From Chitinophagaceae bacterium (GTDB lineage Bacteria; Bacteroidota; Bacteroidia; Chitinophagales; Chitinophagaceae), in assembly GCA_003168265.1 (NCBI GenBank), contig PMSV01000023.1:570001-634000 (forward strand): a stretch of DNA of 64,000 nucleotides. The letters run 5' to 3'. The position numbers and the translations under genes were made by a program. Shown here one piece after another: positions 27,043-36,401 of this stretch. The notes beneath the pieces are model-generated. The model was not told the DNA's origin. It made no database searches and saw only the letters and a list, made by a program, of their open reading frames with translations. How positions within the stretch are numbered: the first letter of the stretch is position 1; every line of letters begins with the position of its first letter.

Positions 27043-28202
27043 CACAAAGAGGTATTATATTGAGTTTAATGATTTTGGTTGTGGCCTCCTGCCTGCAGAA
27101 ATACAATGCGCCCGTGAGGCCGTTGCCAACCGGCTACCTGGTTGTTGAAGGGTATATCGATATCGGAGGTGGCACGACAAATATCCGGCTTTCCAGAACG
27201 ACGCCTTTGAATGACTCTGCAGTCTATTTGGCTGAGAGCGGGGGAACGGTTGTTGTAGAAGGAAGTCTTGGCGATAGTGGCTTATTGAGCCCGCAGGGGA
27301 GCGGAATTTATTCTGCTGTTTTGAGCCTGAACCCGCGGGAGCAGTACCGTCTGCGGATCACGACTTCAAACGGGGAGCAATACCTTTCCGGATTCGAACA
27401 GCCCCAATTGACTCCGCCGATCGACAGCATTTATTGGGCGAGCTCCAGTGACGGAGTGCAGATCTTTGCGGCAACCCATGATCCCAGCGATTCCGTGAGG
27501 TATTTTCTTTGGAATTATGGAGAGACCTGGGAATTCCATACTTATATAAGCAACCTTGTCTGGGTCTATGATAGCGCGTTAGAGAGACCCGTTACCGTTG
27601 CATATCGTTACCCTGACATGTCTTATGACAGTTCGATCTACACCTGCTGGCAAGGTGATTCTTCCAGCACTATCATTGTTGGCGCTTCCAATCAATTGGG
27701 CCAGTCGGTCATTGATGCCCAACCTATTACTTTCATACCCCAGGCGGATGTGCGTTTAAGTGTGGAATATAGTATTGATGTAAATCAAATCGCCCTGAGC
27801 AAGAATGTTTATGCATTTTACCAACAATTGCAGACCAATACGGAACAACTTGGTTCTCTTTTCGACCCTCTTCCTTCGCAACCGGCAGGGAATATCAGTT
27901 GCCTGACCAATCCCAATGAAACGGTTGTTGGGTATGTGTATGTTTCGAGACAGGAGAGTAAGCGGAAATTTATCAGTATGCTGGATGTCCCTTTCTGGGC
28001 ATATGTCGGTGATTGCTTCGTCAGCAAACCGTTCTATAATAATCCCACCTATATACAATATAATTGGTTGGGCAATTATCCGACCATACCAGACGAAACG
28101 ACAGATTTTGGTGCAAATATTATCAGCTTCTATGCAGCTTCTTATGCCTGTGTGGATTGTACATTGACGGGAACCAATATAAAACCGGGTTTCTGGCCAT
28201 GA
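27039..28202 (+). CDS. DUF4249 lipoprotein, copy 2 (tandem paralogue)
   Basis: I place the start at the GTG at 27039, whose bases overlap the TGA of copy 1 by four (GTGA). This gives a 387-residue protein with lipobox LMILVVASC (Cys 18), aligned residue for residue with copy 1; an earlier start at 26988 would add 17 residues read out of frame from copy 1. The two proteins are alike throughout, roughly four residues in five by eye, with most change in the last third (about 300-370). It is a recent tandem duplication. The receptor may use two variants of its surface partner. Confidence 0.87.
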   Translation: MTQRGIILSLMILVVASCLQKYNAPVRPLPTGYLVVEGYIDIGGGTTNIRLSRTTPLNDSAVYLAESGGTVVVEGSLGDSGLLSPQGSGIYSAVLSLNPREQYRLRITTSNGEQYLSGFEQPQLTPPIDSIYWASSSDGVQIFAATHDPSDSVRYFLWNYGETWEFHTYISNLVWVYDSALERPVTVAYRYPDMSYDSSIYTCWQGDSSSTIIVGASNQLGQSVIDAQPITFIPQADVRLSVEYSIDVNQIALSKNVYAFYQQLQTNTEQLGSLFDPLPSQPAGNISCLTNPNETVVGYVYVSRQESKRKFISMLDVPFWAYVGDCFVSKPFYNNPTYIQYNWLGNYPTIPDETTDFGANIISFYAASYACVDCTLTGTNIKPGFWP

Positions 28203-28254
28203 AAGAAATTTTATTGCAGAAAACATAAATCACCATAGGAATAAAAATTTTCAG

Positions 28255-30645
28255 ATGACCAGTTTTAAACAGCGTATTGATTTAAGGTTTTTGGTAATTT
28301 TCGTGACCCTTGCCTGTCCGGTGGGGATGAGGGCACAAGAAGCATTAAACACTATTCAGAACCGGCTTGCAGAATACGATACGAGGATGCTGCACGAGAA
28401 GCTCTACCTGCATAGCAATAAAAGTTTCTACCTGGCAGGGGAGATCCTTTGGTTTAAGATATATGAACTTGATGGAAATTCCAACCGGCCTCTTGGCTTT
28501 AGTTCCGTTGCCTATGTCGAATTGATCGACCTGACCAATAAACCTGTATTTCAATCAAAGGTTTTTTTGAAAGATGGCAGCGGCAACGGCTCTTTTTATC
28601 TTCCACTCAATTTGAAATCAGGCCGCTATCAGATCAGGGCCTATACGAACTGGATGAAGAACGAAGCTCCTGAATTCTTCTTCCATAAAGTCATTACGGT
28701 TGTCAATACAAAAAGAAGCGAACCCATTCAAAAAGATACGATAGCGGATACCGTTGCTCCTCAGGTACATTTCTTTCCCGAGGGAGGAAACCTGGTTGCG
28801 GGATTGAATTCGAGAGTTGCTTTTAAGGTCAATGGTCCTTGTGAGGGCGCTGTGGTCACAGAAAACCATGATACGGTCCTGAGATTCAAAAGCCCGGGAT
28901 CTGGTATCGGGCATTTTGATTTTCAACCCAGGGAAGGGATGCATTATCATGCATTTGTTTTTGTGGCGGGACAATTCTATGAAGAGAACCTGCCGGAGAT
29001 TTTTTCACAGGGCTATGTCCTGAGGGTGGACAGCGAAGCTGATGAACATTTGAGATTAATTATTAAAACCAATCTGGGATCTGTCGCCAATCCTTATCTT
29101 CTTATTCATACCAGGCAGACAGTAAAGGTCGCCAGGGAAATTGCTATTGTTAATGGGGAAGGTAGTTTTAGTCTGGATAAAAACCTGTTGGGGGACGGGA
29201 TCTCCCATATTACGGTTTTCAATCACGAGGGTCAGCCTGTTTGTGAGCGTTTGGTTTTTAAATATCCTTCCAGACGGTTAAATATCCGTGCAGACTTAGG
29301 AAATGGCGGCGGACTTTCTTATGGGATCAGGCAACGAATCGATATTGGGCTTAATACAAGCAATGCAGGTGGAAAGGCGGTCTACGCTGGGCTCTCTCTA
29401 TCTGTCTTCAGGCTGGATTCCCTTCAAACCGTAAGCGATGGCGAGATTGAAGGGTATATTTGGCTTAATTCCGACCTTGGCGGAAGGGTCGAAAACCCAG
29501 GCTATTATTTTTCCGGTATCGGGGCCTCTACCGCTGAAGAGATGGATGAGCTCATGCTAACACAGGGTTGGAGGAAGTTTGATTGGAAGAAACTACTTGG
29601 TGGAGAGAAGCCGGTTTTGACATTTGCTCCGGAACTGCATGGTCATCTGATCACGGGCAGGATCGAGAATATCAAAACGGGACAGCCCGCAAAGGATATA
29701 ACGGGCTATTTGTCGATCCCATCTACCTATGCCCAACTAGCGGTTTCGACAAGCGATTCATCAGGAGCGGTGAGGTTCGAGATGAGTAAAATGTTTGGTT
29801 CTTCGGAACTTATCGTGCAAACCGGGCCGATGGATAGCGATTACCGGGTGGATATTTCAAGCCCATTCATAGAAAAATATGCGGATTACTCTATTGAAGA
29901 GTGGCGCCCTTCGCATGATTTTGGAAATTCGTTGCGAGACCAGCATGTTGCCATGCAGGCCCTTAATATTTACCACAGCGAAAGTCTGAAGAATTTTTCT
30001 TTGCCAGGCGCTGACACCATTCCTTTTTACAGGAAACTGGCCAAGTCCTACCTGCTGGATGACTACACGAGGTTCCAGACCATGGAGGAAGTGCTGCGTG
30101 AATATGTGGATCTGATCAGCGTGAAGGGAAGGAAGGGACAGTTTCAAATTTCGGTGATCGATACGAGGCACCATATTTATTTTGAAGATGATCCTTTGAT
30201 ACTCCTGGATGGAGTGCCGGTATTTGATGTGAACAGGATCATTGCCTTTGATCCGCTGAAAGTTAGGAAGCTGGATGTTTTGAATGACCGTTATATTTTC
30301 GGCAATACCAGTTTTGAAGGGGTAATGAGTTTTATAACCTACCGCGGGAACCTGGCTGGTTTTGATCTTGATCCGAAAGCGACCCTTATCGATTACGAGG
30401 GATTGCAGCAGAAAAGAGAATTCTATAACCCGGATTATGGCCGCGAAGACCAGCGTGAGAGCAGTCTGCCCGATTTTCGCAACGCCCTTTATTGGAACCC
30501 GGAACTGCAAACAGATTCTGCTGGCAAGGGACATGTGAGCTTTTATTCCTCCGACCTGGGTGGAAGGTTTGCGGTCGTGGTTGAAGGGATTTCTCCGGAC
30601 GGGGGCATCGGAACTAAGATCGTTGTATTGAAAGTGAAGCAGTGA
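28255..30645 (+). CDS. Large secreted protein with an MG2-like N-terminal domain
   Basis: A 796-residue protein with a signal peptide (cut near GMRAQEA). The segment EKLYLHSNKSFYLAGEILWF at about 43-62 is the MG2 (macroglobulin) start seen in Bacteroidota proteins encoded with TonB receptors and DUF4249 lipoproteins. Middle domains are beta-rich; a carboxypeptidase-like or plug-like part occurs near residue 640-700 (DPLILLDGVPVFDVNRIIAF), and the C-terminus ends with an SSDLGGRFAVVVEGIS strand pair. It is probably periplasmic or outer-membrane and the last gene of the operon. The stop is 53 bases from any break in the gene order. Confidence 0.78.
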   Translation: MTSFKQRIDLRFLVIFVTLACPVGMRAQEALNTIQNRLAEYDTRMLHEKLYLHSNKSFYLAGEILWFKIYELDGNSNRPLGFSSVAYVELIDLTNKPVFQSKVFLKDGSGNGSFYLPLNLKSGRYQIRAYTNWMKNEAPEFFFHKVITVVNTKRSEPIQKDTIADTVAPQVHFFPEGGNLVAGLNSRVAFKVNGPCEGAVVTENHDTVLRFKSPGSGIGHFDFQPREGMHYHAFVFVAGQFYEENLPEIFSQGYVLRVDSEADEHLRLIIKTNLGSVANPYLLIHTRQTVKVAREIAIVNGEGSFSLDKNLLGDGISHITVFNHEGQPVCERLVFKYPSRRLNIRADLGNGGGLSYGIRQRIDIGLNTSNAGGKAVYAGLSLSVFRLDSLQTVSDGEIEGYIWLNSDLGGRVENPGYYFSGIGASTAEEMDELMLTQGWRKFDWKKLLGGEKPVLTFAPELHGHLITGRIENIKTGQPAKDITGYLSIPSTYAQLAVSTSDSSGAVRFEMSKMFGSSELIVQTGPMDSDYRVDISSPFIEKYADYSIEEWRPSHDFGNSLRDQHVAMQALNIYHSESLKNFSLPGADTIPFYRKLAKSYLLDDYTRFQTMEEVLREYVDLISVKGRKGQFQISVIDTRHHIYFEDDPLILLDGVPVFDVNRIIAFDPLKVRKLDVLNDRYIFGNTSFEGVMSFITYRGNLAGFDLDPKATLIDYEGLQQKREFYNPDYGREDQRESSLPDFRNALYWNPELQTDSAGKGHVSFYSSDLGGRFAVVVEGISPDGGIGTKIVVLKVKQ

Positions 30646-30654
30646 TTTTATTTT

Positions 30655-32211
30655 TCACTTCATACGATCCAGCAAGTGCTCGGCTACCCTGAGCGCATTG
30701 GCGATGATGGTCAGGGAGGGATTGACTGCTCCGCTGGAAGGGAAGAAGCTTCCATCCACTACATATAAATTATCGAGATCATGTGCCTTGCAATTGCGAT
30801 CAAGAACCGATGTTTTCGGGTCATCGCCGAAGCGGCAGGTTCCGCACTGATGAGCGAGCCCTTCGAGGGGAATGTTTTTCTTCAGGTATAGATTGTGGGG
30901 TATAAAATGGCTGACCTGGTCCACTTTTTTGAGGACCTGGCACCATCTTTGTTTCAGCCACTCAAATTCCTTCATATTGGTATTGGTATACTGGATATGA
31001 ATTTGATCGTCTTTGAGGGTAATGCGGTTTTCGGGCAGGCCCAGGTCTTCTCCTGTGAACCACCAATCCACCGAATGGGAAGCCATTTCGTCCAGCAAGA
31101 GGTTTGGCGCGAAGAAGGGAGCATCAGGCGATATCTGGTCCCGGTTGGATTTGCCCATTAGCTGTACATGTCCCATCGGATAAGGAAATGCGGGTTCGCC
31201 CCAATAAAAATCATTCACGGCAAGGGTTTTCTGAAAGCGGGTAGGATTGGGCTTGGTGGAGATCGCCAGCATAGCTGCATTGTTGTGTTTCATTAGATTT
31301 CTCCCGACCATATCCGAGGAATTGGCGAGGCCTTCGGGATGAGAGTCATTAGCGGATCTCAACATTAGTGCGGCGGAGTTGACGGCACCGGCAGCAAGGA
31401 TTATCATATCGGCGGTGAAATATAATTTTTCTTCTTCTTCTCCTTCTTGAGTTGTTCTTTGGGCAATTACGGCGGTGATTGTCCGACCCGAGCGATCGGT
31501 CATCAGGCGGGTGGCTTTGACTTCCGTCATTAAAGTGATATTGGTATCAGAGAGAGCGGGCCGGACGCAGTTGATATCGGCATCGGCCTTGGCATGGATC
31601 AGGCAGGGGAATCCATCGCAGGTGTCGCAGCGGATACAGGGGCTATTGAGCGGGTCGGCTTCATTCAACCTAACACCTATGGGTAACCGAAATGGATGAT
31701 AGCCTTTCGATTGGAGCTCGTCATGCAGTTCCTGGATACGAGGCTCGTGGGAGACAGGCGGATTCGGAAAGGGCTCAGCCCGGAAGGGCTCAGTGGGATC
31801 CTCTCCGGCAAGGCCATGGACATTGTACAATTTTTCCGCCCTGTTATAGTAGGGTTCGAGTTCGGCATATTTCACAGGCCATTCAGGAGTAGTGCCGTCG
31901 ATATGGGGGACTCCTTCGAAATTTTTTTCCCTAAGCCGAAAAAGGGCTGCTCCATAGACCTTCGTATTTCCTCCGACCCAATAACCGGTCTGGGGATGGA
32001 AGTCCTTGCCGTCATCTGAAGTTTTCCAGACTTCCTTGGTATGATAGCGTTCATGCTGGAATACTTCGATCGTATCCCAGTTTTCTTTTTCACGGGGAAG
32101 ATAAGTTCCTCTTTCAAGAACCAGGACCTTTTTACCGGAATCCTTCAGGGCATGGACAAGCGTACCACCGCCTGCTCCGGTTCCGATAATAATGATATCG
32201 TATTGAGACAT
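30655..32211 (-). CDS. GMC-family oxidoreductase (FAD-dependent)
   Basis: A 518-residue glucose-methanol-choline oxidoreductase. The FAD motif IIGTGAGGGTLVHAL (about 7-21) and VLVLERGTYLPRE follow the start. A mid-protein cysteine cluster (CIRCDTCDGFPCL, about 193-205) and CGTCRFG near 448 are notable. The C-terminus NLYVVDGSFFPSSGAVNPSL has the conserved Asn/Pro of the active site. Bacterial relatives oxidise sugars or alcohols and often act with a small subunit and a cytochrome, neither seen here. No signal peptide is visible. Convergent with the MG2-like gene. Confidence 0.88.
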   Translation of the reverse strand: MSQYDIIIIGTGAGGGTLVHALKDSGKKVLVLERGTYLPREKENWDTIEVFQHERYHTKEVWKTSDDGKDFHPQTGYWVGGNTKVYGAALFRLREKNFEGVPHIDGTTPEWPVKYAELEPYYNRAEKLYNVHGLAGEDPTEPFRAEPFPNPPVSHEPRIQELHDELQSKGYHPFRLPIGVRLNEADPLNSPCIRCDTCDGFPCLIHAKADADINCVRPALSDTNITLMTEVKATRLMTDRSGRTITAVIAQRTTQEGEEEEKLYFTADMIILAAGAVNSAALMLRSANDSHPEGLANSSDMVGRNLMKHNNAAMLAISTKPNPTRFQKTLAVNDFYWGEPAFPYPMGHVQLMGKSNRDQISPDAPFFAPNLLLDEMASHSVDWWFTGEDLGLPENRITLKDDQIHIQYTNTNMKEFEWLKQRWCQVLKKVDQVSHFIPHNLYLKKNIPLEGLAHQCGTCRFGDDPKTSVLDRNCKAHDLDNLYVVDGSFFPSSGAVNPSLTIIANALRVAEHLLDRMK

Positions 32212-32308
32212 GATGAACTTCAGTTTTTATTAAAAAAAATTATTAATTTTTAACTGGATTCTTTACTATTTTCAACAACAATTTACTATTTCCCAATCTA
32301 CTCAGCTC

Positions 32309-34222
32309 ATGAAAAATAAGATAACAAGGCTTTTTTTATTAATGGCAATATGCTTGTTAGCGGTTAGAAGTGCATTTTCACAATTGTCCATTATTCCAGA
32401 GCCGGTTTCCACCCTTATCAAGGAAGGCCACTTTAAATTTCAAAACAACCTGATCATTGTCGTCAATAACAAGGAGGTGAATTATACGGCTTCTGCGTTT
32501 GTCAAACAACTATCCGATGCGTCGGGCCTAAAAGTTTCGGTCAGCAGTACCGGCCCAGGTGCAATCCGCCTCCTGCTGAACCCGAGTCCAGAAAAAAAGA
32601 TCGGAGATGAAGGATATCATCTGGATATCAGCCCGGACCGGATCGAGATCCATGCCAATACCCCGGCCGGTATCTATTATGCTGTTCAGACTTTGTTACA
32701 ATTGCTCCCTAAAGAAATAGAAAGCAAAAGCCAGGTTAAGGGAATTGCCTGGGAAGCTCCATGCGTTTCCATCATGGACTATCCCCGTTTTGCATGGAGA
32801 GGCCTGATGTTCGATGTCTCCCGCCATTTCTTCACCAAGAAAGAAGTTGAAGACTTTATCGATGAAATGGTAAAGTACAAATACAATCTTCTGCATTTAA
32901 CTCTTTGCAATGACGAGGGTTGGCGTATCGAGATCAAGAGCCTGCCCAAACTGACACAGGTTGGAGCATGGAATGTGAAACGCGTTGGTTATTTCGGGAC
33001 TTTCGATCCTCCTGCTCCTGATGAACCAAGAGATTATGGCGGCTTTTATACCCAAGACGATATCCGGGAGATCTTGCAATATGCCAAGGCGCGATATGTA
33101 AATATTTTACCTGAGATCGATATGCCAGGACATAGCCTTGCAGCCGTCGTGTCCTACCCTGAACTTTCCTGTACTGAGGGAGCGGAGAACTATAAGGTCA
33201 ATTCAGGAGAACCCTTTATCGTCTGGCCAGCTAAAGGACATTTTTATGGTTTGATCGACAATACGCTCTGTCCTGCCAATGAAAAAGTCTATCCTTTCAT
33301 AGACAAGGTCATTACGGAAATAGCCCGGTTATTCCCTTTTGAATATATCCATGTAGGCGGGGACGAATGTTCCAGGAATTTCTGGGAGAAAAGCGAAGCA
33401 GTTAAACAGCTCATGCAGAAGGAAAACCTGAAGACCCTTGATGAAGTGCAGAGCTATTTTGAAAAAAGAGTGGAGAAGATCGTTGAATCAAAAGGCAAGA
33501 AAATGATCGGCTGGGACGAGATTCTCGAAGGAGGGCTGGCACCCAATGCAGCGGTGATGAGCTGGAGAGGCATCAAGGGCGGAATAGAAGCTGCCAAGAT
33601 GGGTCATGAGGTCGTGATGACCCCCACAAATTATTGTTACCTGGACTATATGCAGAGCGATGAGTCGATCGAGCCCCATGTTTATTCGACTTTGCTCTTA
33701 GATACTGCCTATGCTTTCGAGCCGGTCCCCGATGGAGTGGATGAGAAATATGTCAAGGGCGGACAGGCCAATCTATGGACCGAGCAGGTATTTAATGTGC
33801 GGCATATGCAGTATATGCTGTGGCCAAGAAGCATGGCTACTGCGGAATGTTTATGGAGCCCAAAGGAGAAGAAGAACTGGGATCTGTTTGCGAAAAAAGT
33901 AGAAAACCAGTTTGACAGGTTGGACGTTGAGCAGGTTAAATATGCAAGGGCTTTTTTTGATCCGGTCATTACGGTAAAAAAGGATGCAAAGGATTCATTA
34001 GTGATTGAACTTTCAGCCGAAGTCAAGGGGCTTGAAATTTATTACTGCTTCGATAATACCCATCCGGACAATTTTTATCCTAAATACGCAGAGCCCTTAC
34101 CTGTTCCGAAACAGGCATATATGATCCGGGTGATTACTTACAGGGACGGGAAACCTATTGGCAGAGAAATCAGCGTGACGATCGATGAATTGAAAAAGAG
34201 GGCGGGGATTAAGAAAGGATGA
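32309..34222 (+). CDS. Beta-N-acetylhexosaminidase (GH20)
   Basis: A 637-residue secreted glycoside hydrolase. A signal peptide (cut near AFSQLSI) is followed by a GH20b domain (about 30-150) and the GH20 barrel, starting with FAWRGLMFDVSRHFF. The catalytic pair is in HVGGDECSRNFW (Asp about 352, Glu about 353). Other marks are EIDMPGHSLAAV and the tryptophan-bearing QANLWTEQVF. It releases terminal GlcNAc or GalNAc from chitin oligomers or glycans in the periplasm or outside. A short C-terminal domain follows. It stands alone, not in a polysaccharide utilisation locus. Confidence 0.93.
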   Translation: MKNKITRLFLLMAICLLAVRSAFSQLSIIPEPVSTLIKEGHFKFQNNLIIVVNNKEVNYTASAFVKQLSDASGLKVSVSSTGPGAIRLLLNPSPEKKIGDEGYHLDISPDRIEIHANTPAGIYYAVQTLLQLLPKEIESKSQVKGIAWEAPCVSIMDYPRFAWRGLMFDVSRHFFTKKEVEDFIDEMVKYKYNLLHLTLCNDEGWRIEIKSLPKLTQVGAWNVKRVGYFGTFDPPAPDEPRDYGGFYTQDDIREILQYAKARYVNILPEIDMPGHSLAAVVSYPELSCTEGAENYKVNSGEPFIVWPAKGHFYGLIDNTLCPANEKVYPFIDKVITEIARLFPFEYIHVGGDECSRNFWEKSEAVKQLMQKENLKTLDEVQSYFEKRVEKIVESKGKKMIGWDEILEGGLAPNAAVMSWRGIKGGIEAAKMGHEVVMTPTNYCYLDYMQSDESIEPHVYSTLLLDTAYAFEPVPDGVDEKYVKGGQANLWTEQVFNVRHMQYMLWPRSMATAECLWSPKEKKNWDLFAKKVENQFDRLDVEQVKYARAFFDPVITVKKDAKDSLVIELSAEVKGLEIYYCFDNTHPDNFYPKYAEPLPVPKQAYMIRVITYRDGKPIGREISVTIDELKKRAGIKKG

Positions 34223-34424
34223 TGGTAAATTGGGGAAACCGGTTTATCCACTATACAATATCAATCTAACGCCTAATAAAAATCCGCAATTCTTCGGGTG
34301 TTTCTTTTTGTATTCGTTTCGCAACCGCGCTTCTCATAAATACTGTTTAAAATTTCTGCGAAAGGATAATTCACTAATAAGTGAATTTGCAACAAACTAT
34401 CTGAAGCCTTAAGAAAATCAGCAG

Positions 34425-34988
34425 TCAATGTAGCTTTTTCGTCATCTGCTCGTCGATCTTGCGGAATAAGTGGATGGGCCTGTAGATGCGCCAGTTATCG
34501 ATTTCCGTGAGTTGGATATAGCGATCGATATGGGCTTTTTTGAAGTCGTATTGAGTTTGCTCGGGCATATTGATGGCCGCAATCCAACCACCGCTGCTAT
34601 TGACTTCTTCGAACCATTCTTCGTAGTAGTCGCGGTCGCCGCTATGAAAGTTGAGGACATTTTCGGTAATGAGGATGAATTTGTTGATGCCTTCGGCGAT
34701 AAAGGGATCCACGACTTCTCTTTTGATTTCCATGATATCGTTTTCGATCGCATCATTCCATTCCCCGATCAGTTCGACGACCACATAATGTTCTTCGTAG
34801 TCGGCTATCAGGACTTTCATATAAAGGGTCTTGGAACCAAAATCATCCCATTGAGGATGGATATAATAATTGTAAATGGTTTGGGTAAATTGAAATTCAG
34901 AATATTCCCTTCCGTAAAAGGGAGATCGCTCATCTTCTTCACTGATATAAATATGGCGCCAGTTATAAAATGGTTCAATATCATGCAT
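34425..34988 (-). CDS. Conserved hypothetical cytosolic protein
   Basis: A 187-residue acidic protein without signal or membrane segment. It is rich in aromatic residues (FYNWRHIYI, QTIYNYYIHPQWDDFG, NWRIYRPIHLF) and has an alpha/beta pattern in the middle (YVVVELIGEWNDAIENDI). I do not recognise a family. It lies downstream of the efflux gene on the same strand, 47 bases away, so they may share a transcript. Coding quality appears good, as the reading frame is long and acidic; function unknown. Confidence 0.65.
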   Translation of the reverse strand: MHDIEPFYNWRHIYISEEDERSPFYGREYSEFQFTQTIYNYYIHPQWDDFGSKTLYMKVLIADYEEHYVVVELIGEWNDAIENDIMEIKREVVDPFIAEGINKFILITENVLNFHSGDRDYYEEWFEEVNSSGGWIAAINMPEQTQYDFKKAHIDRYIQLTEIDNWRIYRPIHLFRKIDEQMTKKLH

Positions 34989-35035
34989 AGCCTAACGGCA
35001 ATTTACAATAGCTGGAAAACCATTTCCAAATTAAT

Positions 35036-36274
35036 TTATCGATAACGCTTTCTGCCGGCAATTAGCAGGATGACGGCGAGCACCGAAGTGATCGCCATGA
35101 AACAGGAAAGATCAAGGCTTCCGCGCAAGGATAGAGAGCCTGAAACGGTGGAGATCAGTCCCCCGATACCGATTTGGATAAAACCCAGCAAGGCAGAAGC
35201 GGTTCCGGCAGTTCTGGTGAAGGGGGCCAGAGCGATTGCCGCCGCATTGGGATAGCTTAAACCGCAGCAGGCCAATATCACGAAAAGAAAGCCTATTACC
35301 AGTGAAAGACTCATGATTCCTTGCAGGGCGAAAATGAAAAATATAATTGAAGAAATGGCCTGGACCCAGACAACGGCTTTTAGTATCTGCTCATTTCGGA
35401 AATGGCGGGCCAGCAAATGATTGAGTTGACTGCTGCCGATAAAGCCGATCGAAAGCCCGGCAAATATGGCGCTGTAATTTCTGGGGCCGACATGGAATTC
35501 TCCCATGAAAACCGCTGGAGAATTGCTGACATAAACAAAGAGTGCGGCAAAGGAAAAAGTCCCTGCCAGTGCATAGGTATAAAAATTCCTGTCCTTAGAA
35601 ATTGACCAAAAGCTTCTAATTATAGTAGAAGGATGCAGAGAAATGGATGGATTCGGTTCCTGGCCTTCAGGCAGATAGAATATGGAGATGAGCAGCAGGG
35701 TCAGGGTGACCAGGGCCAGACAAATAAAGATATAGGGCCAGCTCCAGGCGGCAAGTATCAGGGTTCCGACCGTGGGAGCAAGCATGGGAGACACGCCTAT
35801 AATGAGGATCAAAGTCGAAATGATCCTGGAACTTTTTTCGGGTGGAAAGAAATCCAGGACCATTGCCATGGCGGCTATTGCGGCTGCCGAGCCACCAAGG
35901 GCCTGTACGAAACGAATTACCAACAAAAAAGCGATCGAGGGGCTCCATGCACAGGAGATGGTGCTGACAATATAGAGTGAAAGGCCGGCATACAAGGGCC
36001 GTTTTCTGCCATAACGGTCCAGCAGGGGACCATATAAGATCTGGCCAAGGGCAAACCCCAGAAAATAGATGGAAACGGATAGTGAGACTTCCCGAATTCC
36101 AGTGTGCAGACTTGCAGCTATTTTCGGGAAGGCCGGAAGGTACATATCGATAGATATCGGGGTGATGGTATTTAGGGTGCCGAGAAATAGGAGCAGAAAA
36201 AAATTAGCCGTTTTGCTCCTGGCGACAAATACTTTTCCACTTTGCCCTTCGGTGACAACCTCTATCAATTCCAT
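35036..36274 (-). CDS. MFS multidrug efflux transporter, Bcr/CflA type
   Basis: A 412-residue transporter of the major facilitator superfamily. I use the ATG at 36274 (MELIEVVTEG); the longer frame starts with a TTG. About 12 hydrophobic segments are visible. The Bcr/CflA signature appears as ITPISIDMYLPAFPKIA near residue 40, followed by QILYGPLLDRYGRKRPLY (motif A) and RFVQALGGSAAAIAAMAMV. Such proteins export drugs, dipeptides or sulfonamides by proton exchange; the substrate is not readable. Confidence 0.88.
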   Translation of the reverse strand: MELIEVVTEGQSGKVFVARSKTANFFLLLFLGTLNTITPISIDMYLPAFPKIAASLHTGIREVSLSVSIYFLGFALGQILYGPLLDRYGRKRPLYAGLSLYIVSTISCAWSPSIAFLLVIRFVQALGGSAAAIAAMAMVLDFFPPEKSSRIISTLILIIGVSPMLAPTVGTLILAAWSWPYIFICLALVTLTLLLISIFYLPEGQEPNPSISLHPSTIIRSFWSISKDRNFYTYALAGTFSFAALFVYVSNSPAVFMGEFHVGPRNYSAIFAGLSIGFIGSSQLNHLLARHFRNEQILKAVVWVQAISSIIFFIFALQGIMSLSLVIGFLFVILACCGLSYPNAAAIALAPFTRTAGTASALLGFIQIGIGGLISTVSGSLSLRGSLDLSCFMAITSVLAVILLIAGRKRYR

Positions 36275-36358
36275 TTCCGCAAAGATGGAGCAAGTAATGG
36301 TTTCGTACAAATTATCCCCTTAGGATTTGGAGATTATTATAATCTGAAAGCATCGGCT

Positions 36359-36366
36359 TAAATTTG
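36359..36366 (+). promoter_or_regulatory. Candidate -7 element for gcvP
   Basis: TAAATTTG fits TAnnTTTG, 35 bases before the gcvP ATG. No TTTG at the expected 19-21 bases upstream. Confidence 0.4.
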
Positions 36367-36401
36367 CGCATCTTTTTACACTCTAATTCGGGAAAATTAA
36401 T

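Noticed and set aside
34230-34412. A 60-codon frame after the hexosaminidase and a 7-base hairpin (34368-34387)
   Set aside because: The frame lacks any coding feature; the hairpin is weak, AT-rich and has no T run, so I did not call a terminator.
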